From: Symsagittifera roscoffensis
Lineage: Eukaryota > Xenacoelomorpha > Acoela > Convolutidae
NCBI RefSeq assembly: GCF_963678635.1
Contig: NC_087067.1
Span: 43,871,829-43,935,828 of the forward strand
Length of the DNA stretch: 64,000 nucleotides
Direction of reading: 5' to 3'
In this document: in pieces, positions 34,501 to 46,500 of the stretch
How positions within the stretch are numbered: the first letter of the stretch is position 1
Layout: each line of letters opens with the position of its first letter
Made by a program: the position numbers and the translations under genes
Notes under the pieces: generated by a model
The model's database searches: none
Told to the model about the DNA's origin: nothing
Seen by the model: the letters and a program-made list of their open reading frames with translations, nothing else

Positions 34501-37500
34501 ATTGAAAAGCTAAAGGAATGTTCGGATAAATATTTTGTTTCCCCGATTGTAATAACAGTGAAAAAGGACGGATCAGTAAAATTAGCGCTAGAATCAAGAG
34601 TTAAACAAGCAAGTCCACAAAAATAAATACCAAATGCCGAATATAGAGGAGCTTATGGATACGGTAGGACAAACGATTAGCGAACGGAAATCAGGGGACA
34701 TATATTTTTCTACTATGGATCTTACGTACGCGTACGGCCAATTACCACTTAGCCCGGAAACGAGCGTTCAATGCAATTTTTTGCTGGTGGGAGGAAAATC
34801 AACGGGCACGTACCGCTTTCGTACGGGGTTCTACGGTCTTAATACCATGCCAGCTGAATTTCAACGAGTAGTGGACACGATTCTTGCGGAATTTCCGCAG
34901 GCACATGCTTTTATTGATGACATCTTGGTGGTCACCAAAGGCACGGAGATCGAACATATCTCGACAGTTGAAAAAATTTTGCGAAAGCTGGATCGCGAAA
35001 ACATGGCACTTAAGTTCATTAAATGCCAATTTGCGCGGAAAGAATGTGAATGGTTGGGACACAAAATAACCCGTACAGGAATAACACCACTCGTCCGGAA
35101 AACAGATCCGATCGAATCGCTGAAAGCACCAAAAACGGTGTCACAACTTAAATCGTTCATGGGCTCCATTCACAGTTTGCACAAATATCTTCCGGCGCTC
35201 GCGGAATCATCAGCGTCATTACGCCCATTATTAAGCCGGAAAAACGATTTTGTCTGGAGCGATGAATGTCAAATATCATTCGAGAACCTGAAAAAGCAAG
35301 TGGCTAATATAGTGGAACTTCGGCACTTTGATATACACAGAGACACAAGAATTGTGTGTGACGCTAGTCATAATGGGCTCGGAGTGGTCCTTGAGCAACT
35401 AAATTCCGACGGTTGGCGGCCAATATCATTCGCATCCCGGTATTTGAACGCAGCAGAAAAAAATTACTCAACGAATGAATTGGATATGTTAGCAGTTGTG
35501 TGGGGCGCGGAATACTTCCGAAATTATGTGCTGGGAAGAAAATTTTTAATAGTTACGGACCATAAGGCATTAGTGTCATTGCTAAATGGGAACAACAAAA
35601 AGAACAAAACAGTGTTCAGCAGATTAACAAGATGGTTAGATCGTCTTATACCGTTCGACTTTTAAGTGGAACATAAACCCGGAGCAAAAATAGGACTCGC
35701 TGATTATCTTTCAAGGCACCCGTGTTTAAATCCTAAACCGATTAGCACCTACGATAGTATGTTTACGGTCGCGAAAATTAGTAGAATTAGATCCGCTCTC
35801 GGATTTAGAAATAAACTCGAGTCTCCATCGGTTACTAATAATAGACGCATTTGTAATATATCGAATAGAAAACGACCGGTAGAGGGCAAGCGATCATGCG
35901 ACGGAAATTGGACCAATCACAGAGCGACGAATTGCATTCCCGGCAGGTCAATTGAGTTTAGCAAAAATTCAGTTGGGACTATTATTGAAGCTAACTTTGG
36001 TTACTCAAAATCTTTAAACTCGTCAATCAACATTAACAATTCAAGCTATTTAATCATGGAAAGGAAACTCAAGAAATTATTGGAACGACACCCCAGCATT
36101 AGCAGTAGTGATGATATAGAGGAGATTGATGTAAATATACAGGCGGTTACAACAGAAGTCCGGAGCACTAAAACCAACACCATTATTTCGATTCCGTCGG
36201 TTTACCCTGGTGAGAGTTATCCACCGGTCAATCCGGAAAATAAAGTCATGTCTATTATACCAAGAAATTATAAAGTAGTCAGCAAACAATCCGCTCTTCC
36301 CGAATTATTTAATCTTCGATTTATAGAATCGCAATACCAGTCTGATCCACAGTTACAAGCTATTATCGAGTTAATTAAATCTAAAGACCCCCAGTTACAC
36401 TCGAAAATTGCAGCAATGAGTAAGTACTTCGCACAGTATACTCAGGACTTCCACGTAAGAGACGGATGCCTGTGGATGGACGAGAGGCTAGTGATTCCTA
36501 ATACTGTGCAGACGGCGGTGGTCAATAGACTCCACTATTATCACCACGGGAAATCCAGCATGATCGACGCCGCTAAGGACGTCTGGTACCCTTACATGTT
36601 TGGTAGTCTCGCAACTATCGCTGGGAATTGTCCGGAATGCACATTAGCGGGTAAGAACTTGAAAAACATGTGTTCGAAGGACGATATAGGGAAAATAGCT
36701 GAACCAAAAGAGCCGAATGAATCAGTCCAACTGGATTTTTGGGGACCCATTAACTACTTGAAGGAATCTAAAAAGTATGTTTTGGTGGCGGTGGACCGGT
36801 TCTCTCGATGGCCATCAGCTATGGTCTGTAATTCGAACCGTTCGGATAAAATTATAAAATTTTTAAAAGCCTACATAATCGCTCATGGAGTTCGGCGCCA
36901 AATCAGAGTTGACCAGGGAACAAACTTTATGTCTAAGGAAGTTAAAACATTCTGTCATGAACAAGGAATTGAAGTCCTCACTTCGCCAGTGAATGATCAT
37001 AGAGCAACAGGATGTGTTGAGCGCACGATTGGTAGCATTAAAAATTCAGTGCTGACGTATGCGCGGGAGGATAAACCGGAACCCTTGGATCGAATGGTTG
37101 AAAGAGCCCTCGGAGCCCTAAGATTTGTGAAAAACGCATCCCTCAATATAACACCGTTCGAAGCGCACCACGGCCGGGAAGCTAATACTGTCCTCAGGAA
37201 CTTGACTAAAAAACCTACGTTACGGAATCCAAATTGGGAAAATGTAATACGATCGAAATATGAATATTTAGATGAACGAGACACGATAGCTCAAACAATG
37301 CCGAAGCCGATGGACACCAACTGGGGAATCCGATCGGATACTGAGTATGACCGGAAAAATAGACGGGGACCACTAAGATTGGCCGAGGAACAGGCAGCTA
37401 ATCAAGATGATGAGCCTGGGATTGCACGGGCACCAAACGACCCTGTGGAGGTACCACCGGCAGTGGTAATGCAGAGGACCGGGGAGCGAAACATGAATAG

Positions 37501-40500
37501 GTATAGACCATTAAAGTCCAAAATAGTTGATCAAACTGAACATACTATTAAAATGAGTAACGGTGCGGTGCTTAGGAAATCAGGAGTAGCACTCAGGAAG
37601 GCCAAAGTTCCGAAAAAGTGGGTGCCGGGAGGACCATTACCTACACCACCAACGCCGTGGGATCTGAAAAGGAAGCTAAAATTGAGACAAAACCAACCAG
37701 GCAGCTCAAGAGGCACTAAGGAAAGTCAGCACAACATCATGGGAAAGGGAGCAAAATTCCAAATTCTGGAATCCGCAGAAAATTCCGACTCAGAATCGGA
37801 GGACCAGTTACCACTGAGTACAACCATCCTAGTGGCGAAACCAACAAGAGGGCGGGAAAACAGTGGAGAAGATGGACAGGGAACATCTAGTGGGGGACGG
37901 GATCCAGTTCAACCAGAGGCCATCGGGGTTCGTCCCAGTAATAAGGAGACGGAACAAGGAGACACGTTGGCAGGTGAAACAGGAATCGGAAATGACTGGG
38001 GGAGAACAAATATCGAAGGAGCCGAACCACAAGAAACAAATACCGAAGGAATCGAACCACAAGAAACGGAGCGCGAACCAAAGCATATATCAGTAACCGG
38101 GGGAAAGAAACGGGGCCGGAAACAACGACTTGTTTCCTATTCTAGCCAAGATTCGGCCAGCTCGTTGGATGAAACAAGCTCGAGACGCTCGGGCAGGAAG
38201 CGGACGCAGTGACCAAGATGGGGGGGGGGGGTCATGATTGACAACATTAGAAAAACGGACAAAGCCGGAGCAATCGAAGAAAAAGAGTGAAAAGATGATG
38301 AATAAAATGGAGCTCAAAACAATCTATAAAACTTTGCTAAAATGGGAAGGTCCAGGGAGAGGGCATGCTGTGTACCAGCAAAAACTCAAAAGTTTGTGTT
38401 TAAAAGAACTGTAGTTGATTTGAAAAACTTGATTTGAAAACTTGTTATTAACCCTATTGTTTACGGTTAACATAGATATTGGATATTGGATTTGAGTATT
38501 ATTTATTACAAGGAGGGAAATGTCATAGTATCTAAATTTAGTTCATGTTTCAATTCTAGTCGTGTTATCTATTTCAATTATCTGTCTGGCGCTAACCGGT
38601 ATTTAACCTTCGGAGTTTGTCTGTCACCTTCGGATGACAGCTATCTTATTGTCTCCGACTTACTTTCTGAACTACGGTTTGCTTATTAACAAGACATTTA
38701 ATTCATACATCGAAACCGTCTTTTCACAATCGTTAAAATTTTTCTAAAGACGCCTTTGGTGCCAATATATACTTATTTTTTAAGGAGAGCGCCGAAAAAA
38801 AACGAGGCCAAAAAGTTCCAAAAAGGGCCCAAAACCCCCTATTGGTCAAAGTGGGGTCTTTATACTGTTATGGGAGTGTTCGGGAAATCAATTTGATTGG
38901 CTTAAAAAAGGGGTTTTGAACCCCTGACTCCCTGCGTAAGAACTGAATGCAATTTTTTAAAATTATATATCTGGGCTCGAGGCGAGAGCGGACCATTGAG
39001 GGCCTCGAACCACCGACCTTCCGATTGGACTATTTTTTGCCAGAGTTAAAATCATTTTCGATCATGAACCATCATTTTATCACAATTGGCATGAGCAGCG
39101 AAAACGACGGGTGTTTATGATACTGTTTGTGCCAGAGCAAAATCGACGAAATACATTAAACAATATTTGCGGGAAATCCTATCCTTCCATGAAATCAGAT
39201 AGTTTTCAGATAAGAAGAATTAATCGAAGCGCAACATTATTACCAACTTCATCAAATCATGCATGAAAACAAAACGGATCAAACATCAAAGCGAGATTCA
39301 GAAACCTTGAAAATTGCAGGCTTGGCTCGTTAAGCAGTGCTTGTTGCCAGCTGTTTTTTTTTTCAATCAAAATGTAAGCTTCGACGTCCGTTTTAACCTA
39401 AAAAGATTTATTTTTTGGAAATTTTCAATGGCGTTTTGCTAAAGTCTTAATTGAAAATGGTCTGCATTATTTTCTTAAATTGCGAGTGAAAGTTGATAGA
39501 TAGTTTTTTTGAATTTAATTTTTTATTGGTAGTCAATTGGGAGTGTTTCCTAGCGGTAAAAACAAATAGTTTACAGAGAATATTGCGATAATAAGTCACC
39601 AAAATTTTATCTGCTCTGAATCTTCCGACTGCCCCGTAAGACTTCTGCAGGATCAATTGAGCAATCTCTCACCCCACCCCCCCTCTCATGTGGGAGAGGG
39701 GGGAGGTGATAGCTCAATACCCGGGTTGACTAAAAATGCTAATCATACAGTTTTCATATATGAAAAAATGCTAATCATACACTTTTCATGCTATTCCATA
39801 AATACAAAAAAATCCATTAAAGGTCTATGATTACTGATTTTTAATATATGGAAATTGTATGAATAGCATTTTTCTATACACCAAAAAATTTCTATAACCG
39901 AACACAAGTGACAATACCTTGGTTACTCAAGTAGAGTAACCAAAGGTTTGCACGTCTAGCATTGAAATGCATTAGAAACGGCCTGAAATGTCATAATAAT
40001 ATTTTACAGAATATTTCTAACTTCATATTGGCAAAAAAATTCGACAATGATGATTTTCAAAATTTGAGTTTTTAAATGATCAGACATTGATTAACGCATG
40101 CATAAACATGCCAAACAAAACAAAATAGCAGTTTTTAGAGTTTTTGAAAAAAGTTTAAAAAATCAAAAAAAAAATTAGTTATACAGTTTCCATATACGGA
40201 AATTGTATGATTATCATTTTTTTGAAAAAAAAAGTTTTCCTTTTTTATTTGGTGTGATACACCAAATTTTATGCCAAAACAAGAAAAAAGTTCTTCAAAA
40301 GTTCGGTGACACTACTTTTGCAAAATGTATGAAATTTGTATCATTTGTGTTTTTTCATAGACTTAGTTTATCGAATTGTATGACTAGCGTTTTTGGTCTA
40401 TGTAGGTCAGCCCGGGTAGGTACTTGAGACAAGTTTATAACCACTTGAAAAACAATTGATTGATCTAAAATTATAAAGCAGATTCTCTAACAAATGTCGA

Positions 40501-43500
40501 ACGCCAAAATTTACAAAAAAGCTCAAAAATTACATTCAGAGTGAAAAAATCAAAAAAACGGAAGCTCAAAACGCCACTTTTTTTTGTTGGAAAAAACTGC
40601 TGCGTACATATTATTGAGGCGCTGCGGAGATCAATTTTGGTATCCAGATAGGATAGAGCACCAACCCTGCTAACTCGCTTTCCTGGAGGAGGCAATAAGC
40701 GCACAAACAAAAATTTGAAGAACAAAAATCCTTATAAAATTCAATTTTTTCTTTTTCAAATTTTTTCTCGATACTCATAGAAAATGAACTTCAGTCGATT
40801 AGTTGATTGCGTGCTTTTCACCTATCAACCATCTACTTGCGTTTGCTGCCATCTTTTTGTAGCGTCTTACCGTTTTTGTTTGGGAGAGACAGCTCAATTG
40901 GTCATTGCGGGGGAGGGGGGTTGATCGATCACTTGATCCTATCTGCAATATTTTGTTTCCAAAAATCTGAAAAATTTGTGGACAAAACAAAAAGTCGCAA
41001 TTAAAACATTTTTTTAAAATAATTTTGAGCTAAGATTTTTTTCAAATCGATCAGGAAATCTCTGTCAAAAATAGTTAATAAAAAAACTAAAAAGGTTTTA
41101 AAGAAGAGAAATTAACCCGGAGCGTATGTTATTCCGTCACTTTCTTCAAAACTAGGACAAATAAAGAACAAAAAGACCAAAAATTGACCGCATGCGTTGA
41201 AAGATCAAAAACAAAGCAAAAAAATTCTCAGCGATTTTGTCTGAGCAGTTTTTGGCTAAGTTTGAGAGGGGCGAAGACGTTATTCATATTCATGAACCGA
41301 AGTATCAAACGAAAAAGGAAACGATTAAATGATTTTCAAGATTTCTAAACAATTTTGATTGATTTCTAAACAGTTTTGATAACAAGTTGCTTACAGCTTT
41401 ATTAACGTAGAAAACCATTCTTCCGTCTATTTGCAACTGCCGATAGCTGTGACGGAATCATTGATGCGTAAAGACTTCAAATTATCTTTGCTTTGAAATT
41501 GTTTTAAAATAAATATTTTCAGTAGCTTCTTCTTGCGATAAAATTTTCGAACTCTCCACATAGCGATTTAATCACGACTATATGGGTTTCGAGTAGATAA
41601 GCAAATAGTCTTATACGGTGCAACTTTTTGAATATTTTTACGTGGATATTGAAAAAGCTGATAGTACAAACTTTTGTCTATATGTAGGCGGACGTGAGTT
41701 GATACATGATTCCAACAAAAACGAAAAGTTAAATCCAGAAGCGGATTTGAAACAAGTTGGAAAAAAGACTACTAACACCCAATTTGACCCAAATTGTCTG
41801 CGCCGCACGAAAGTTTTGAAAAAAGCGCAAGAAAATCTAAAAAGAAAAACAAAAATCATTTTGGAAATTTTTGACCAAAAATTGCGTTTTTTGGCGCGCA
41901 CTCGCCTTTGAAATTAGTATATATTGGCGCCTTTAGAAAAACTTAAGGTTGGTCGGCCGAAAAATGATGTCGTAAAATATTAACAAGGCGAAGACTTTTT
42001 GTTTTGTGAGTGGGTCGAATTCCCGATGAGAAAGAAGCGTCCCCCCACCCACACTCCAACCCCTCCCCCAAATCGCCCCTGGGTACGCTTCAGAAACGCT
42101 TCCAAAACGCTTCAGTTCTGAGTTCACAAGACGAAGATCAGAACTATTTGGATCTTTGCGGAGAACCGCTGTGTGCCCCTGCTTAAGATCTAGGAACAAC
42201 TTTTTATTGCTTAATTTTCTGTTACTTGTTACCTCACCCGCAGGCTATTTACTACGGTTCGTGACGAGGATTGAGCCAAAGGCCTTTCGATGAGAGGCGG
42301 AGATGTCAGCCAGCTCCTCATGGCTTCCCACCAGGGTCAAAATGTGTCACCATTTTGGTCTCCTTTTTCCATGGAGGATGCTGGATGAGCCCAAATTTCA
42401 GAAAACAAGCTGAATGAGTCCAATTTTTAGTAAATTGGGCCCAAAATTTGGTCCTTGGTTAGCCATGAAAGGGATTGAATGATTCCAATTTTTAGAAACC
42501 CTAACTTTGGTCTTTTGTTTGCCATGAAAAGGTTTGAATGAGCCTAATTTTTAGTAAATTGAGCCCAAATTTTGGTTCTTGGTTTGCCATGAAAGTGACT
42601 GAATGAGCCTAATTTTTAGTAAATTGAGTCCAAATTTTGGTTCTTGGTTTGCCATGAAAGTGACTGAATGAGCCTAATTTTTAGTAAATTGAGTCCAAAT
42701 TTTGGTTCTTGGTTTGCCATGAAAGTGACTGAATGAGCCTAATTTTTAGTAAATTGAGTCCAAATTTTGGTTCTTGGTTTGCCATGAAAGTGACTGAAGG
42801 AGCCTAATTTTTAGTAAATTGAGTCCAAATTTTGGTTCTTGGTTTGCCATGAAAGTGACTGAATGAGCCTAATTTTTAGTAAATTGAGTCCAAATTTTGG
42901 TTCTTGGTTTGCCATGAAAGGGATTGAACGAGCCTGATTTTTAGTAAATTGAGTCCAAATTTTGGTTCTTGGTTTGCCATGAAAGGGTTTGAATGAGCCT
43001 AATTTTTATGAAATTGAGTCCAAATTTTGGTTCTTGGTTTGCCATGAAAGTGACTGAATGAGCCTAATTTTTAGTAAATTGAGTCCAAATTTTGGTTCTT
43101 GGTTTGCCATGAAAGTGACTGAATGAGCCTAATTCTTAGTAAATTGAGTCCAAATTTTGGTTCATGGTTTGCCATGAAAGTGACTGAATGAGCCTAATTT
43201 TTAGTAAATTGAGTCCAAATTTTGGTTCTTGGTTTGCCATGAAAGTGACTGAATGAGCCTAATTTTTAGTAAATTGAGTCCAAATTTTGGTTCTTGGTTT
43301 GCCATGAAAGTGACTGAAGGAGCCTAATTTTTAGTAAATTGAGTCCAAATTTTGGTTCTTGGTTTGCCATGAAAGTGACTGAATGAGCCTAATTTTTAGT
43401 AAATTGAGTCCAAATTTTGGTTCTTGGTTTGCCATGAAAGGGATTGAACGAGCCTGATTTTTAGTAAATTGAGTCCAAATTTTGGTTCTTGGTTTGCCAT

Positions 43501-46500
43501 GAAAGGGTTTGAATGAGCCTAATTTTTATGAAATTGAGTCCAAATTTTGGTTCTTGGTTTGCCATGAAAGTGACTGAGTGAGCCTAATTTTTAGTAAATT
43601 GAGTCCAAATTTTGGTTCTTGGTTTGCCATGAAAGTGACTGAATGAGCCTAATTCTTAGTAAATTGAGTCCAAATTTTGGTTCATGGTTTGCCATGAAAG
43701 TGACTGAATGAGCCTAATTTTTAGTAAATTGAGTCCAAATTTTGGTTCTTGGTTTGCCATGAAAGTGACTGAATGAGCCTATCTTTTAGTAAATTGAGTC
43801 CAAATTTTGGTTCTTGGTTTGCCATGAAAGTGACTGAATGAGTCTAATTTTTAGTAAATTGAGTCCAAATTTTGGTTCTTGGTTTGCCATGAAAGTGACT
43901 GAATGAGCCTAATTTTTAGTAAATTGAGTCCAAATTTTGGTTCTTGGTTTGCCATGAAAGTGACTGAATGAGCGTAATTTTTAGTAAATTGAGTCCAAAT
44001 TTTGGTTCTTGGTTTGCCATGAAAGTGACTGAATGAGCCTAATTTTTAGTAAATTGAGTCAAAATTTTGGTTCTTGGTTTGCCATGAAAGTGACTGAATG
44101 AGCCTAATTTTTAGTAAATTGAGTCCAAATTTCGGTTCTTGGTTTGCCATGAAAGTGACTGAATGAGCCTAATTTTTAGTAAATTGAGTCCAAATTTTGG
44201 TTCTTGGTTTGCCATGAAAGTGACTGAATGAGCCTAATTTTTAGTAAATTGAGTCCAAATTTTGGTTCTTGGTTTGCCATGAAAGTGACTGAATGAGCCT
44301 AATTTTTAGTAAATTGAGTCCAAATTTTGGTTCTTGGTTTGCCATGAAAGTGACTGAATGAGCCTAATTTTTAGTAAATTGAGTCCAAATTTTGGTTCTT
44401 GGTTTGCCATGAAAGTGACTGAATGAGCCTAATTTTTAGTAAATTGACTCCAAATTTTGGTTCTTGGTTTGCCATGAAAGTGACTGAATGAGCCTAATTT
44501 TTAGTAAATTGAGTCCAAATTTTGGTTCTTGGTTTGCCATGAAAGTGACTGAATGAGCCTAATTTTTAGTAAATTGAGTCCAAATTTTGGTTCTTGGTTT
44601 GCCATGAAAGTGACTGAATGAGCCTAATTTTTAGTAAAATGAGTCCAAATTTAAGTTCTTGGTTTGCCATGAAAGTGACTGAATGAGCCTAATTTTTAGT
44701 AAATTGAATCCAAATTTTGGTTCTTGGTTTGCCATGAAAGTGACTGAATGAGCCTAATTTTTAGTAAATTGAGTCCAAATTTTGGTTCTTGGTTTGCCAT
44801 GAAAGTGACTGAATGAGCCTAATTTTTAGTAAATTGAGTCCAAATTTTGGTTCTTGGTTTGCCATGAAAGGGACTGAACGAGCCTGATTTTTAGTAAATT
44901 GAGTCCAAATTTTGGTTCTTGGTTTGCCATGAAAGGGTTTGAATGAGCCTAATTTTTAGTAAATTGAGCCCAAAATTTGGTCCTTGGTTTGCCATGAAAG
45001 GTTTTGAATGAGCCTAATTTTTAGTAAATTGAGCCCAAATTTTGGTCCTTGGTTAGCCATGAAAGGGATTGAATGATTCCAATTTTAGAAACCCTAATTT
45101 TGGTCTTTTGTTTGCCATGAAAGGGTTTGAATGAGCCTAATTTTTAGTAAATTGGCCCAAATTTTAATTCTTGGTTTGCCATGAAAGGGACTGAACGAGC
45201 CTGATTTTTAGTAAATTGAGCCCAAATTTTGGTCCATGGTTTGCCATGAAAGGGTTTGAATGAGCCTAATTTGTAGTAAATTGAGACCAACTTTTGGTCC
45301 TTGGTCTGCCATGAAAGGGACTGAATGAGCCTTATTTTTAGTCAATTGAGCCCAAATTTTGGTCCTTGGTTTGCCATGAAAGGGTTTGAATGAGCCTAAT
45401 TTTTAGTAAACTGAGCCCAAATTTTGGCCCTTGGTTTGCCATGAAAGGGTTTGAATGAGCCTAATTTTTAGTAAATTGAGCCCAAATTTTGGTCCTTGGT
45501 TTGTCATGAAAGGGGTTGAATAAGCCTAGTTTGTAATAAATTGAGCCCAAATTTTGGTCCTTGGTTTGCCATGAAAGGGGTTGAATGAGCCTAATTTTTA
45601 GTAAATTGAGTCCAAATTTTGGTCCTTGGTTTGCCATGAAAGGGACTGCATGAGCCTGATTTTTAGTAAATTGAGCCCATATTTTGCTCCTTGGTTGGCC
45701 ATGAAAGGGTTTGAATGAGCCTAATTTTTAGTAAATTGAGTCCAAATTTTGGTTCTTGGTTTGCCATGAAAGGGACTGAACGAGCCTAATTTGTAATAAA
45801 TTGAGCCCAAATTTTGGTCCTTGGTTTGCCATGAAAGGGTTTGAATGAGCCTAATTTTTAGTAAATTGAGCCCAAATTTTGGTCCTTGGTTTGCCATGAA
45901 AGGGGTTGAATGAGCCAAATTTTTAGTAAATTGAGTCCAAATTTCGGTCCTTGGTTTGCCATGAAAGGGACTGAATGTGCCTGATTTTTAGTAAATTGAG
46001 CCCAAATTTTGGGCCTTGGTTTGCCATGAAAGGGTTTGAATGAGCCTAATTTTTATTAAATTGACCCAAACTTTGGTCCTTGGTTTGCCATGAAAGGGAC
46101 TGAATGAGCCTGATTTTTAGTAAATTGAGCCCAAGTTTTGGTCCTTGGTCTGCCATGAAAGGGACTGAATGAGCCTAATTTTTAGTAAATTGAGCCCAAA
46201 TTTTGGTCCTTGGTTTGCCATGAAAGGGTTTGAATGAGCCTAATTTTTAGTAAATTGAGCCCAAATTTTGGTCCTTGGTTTGCCATGAAAGGGTTTGAAT
46301 GAGCCCAATTTTTAGTAAATTGAGCCCAAATTTTCGTCCTTGGTTTGCCATGAAAGGGACTGAATGAGCCTGGTTTTTAGTAAATTGAGTCCAAATTTTG
46401 GTTCTTGGTTTGCCATGAAAGGGTTTGAATGAGCCTAATTTTTAGTAAATTGAGTCCAAATTTTGGTTCTTGGTTTGCCATGAAAGGGACTGAACGAGCC

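Larger units (their letters stand above)
32533..38728 (+). mobile_element. Ty3/gypsy LTR retrotransposon, young, nearly whole
   Basis: 6.2 kb with two 208-bp LTRs that differ at 3 positions by my count (about 1.4%), so the insertion is recent. Parts in order: gag with zinc knuckles, aspartic protease, reverse transcriptase, RNase H, integrase and a long acidic tail. The order RT-RNaseH before integrase marks the Ty3/gypsy superfamily; there is no recognisable envelope. The coding region carries about two interruptions, so it is best treated as a recently broken copy. It lies in a MITE, inside the long RASEF-like intron, opposite in strand to that gene. Confidence 0.95.
32426..38925 (+). mobile_element. 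hAT-like MITE family A, split by the Ty3/gypsy insertion
   Basis: The 5' terminus 'caggggcggatttagggg' is at 32426. The left half runs to 32532; the right half resumes at 38729 with 'ctaaagacgcctttggtgcc' and 'ggagagcgccgaaaaaa' and fades by about 38925 without its 3' terminus. The MITE therefore predates the retroelement. Confidence 0.75.
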
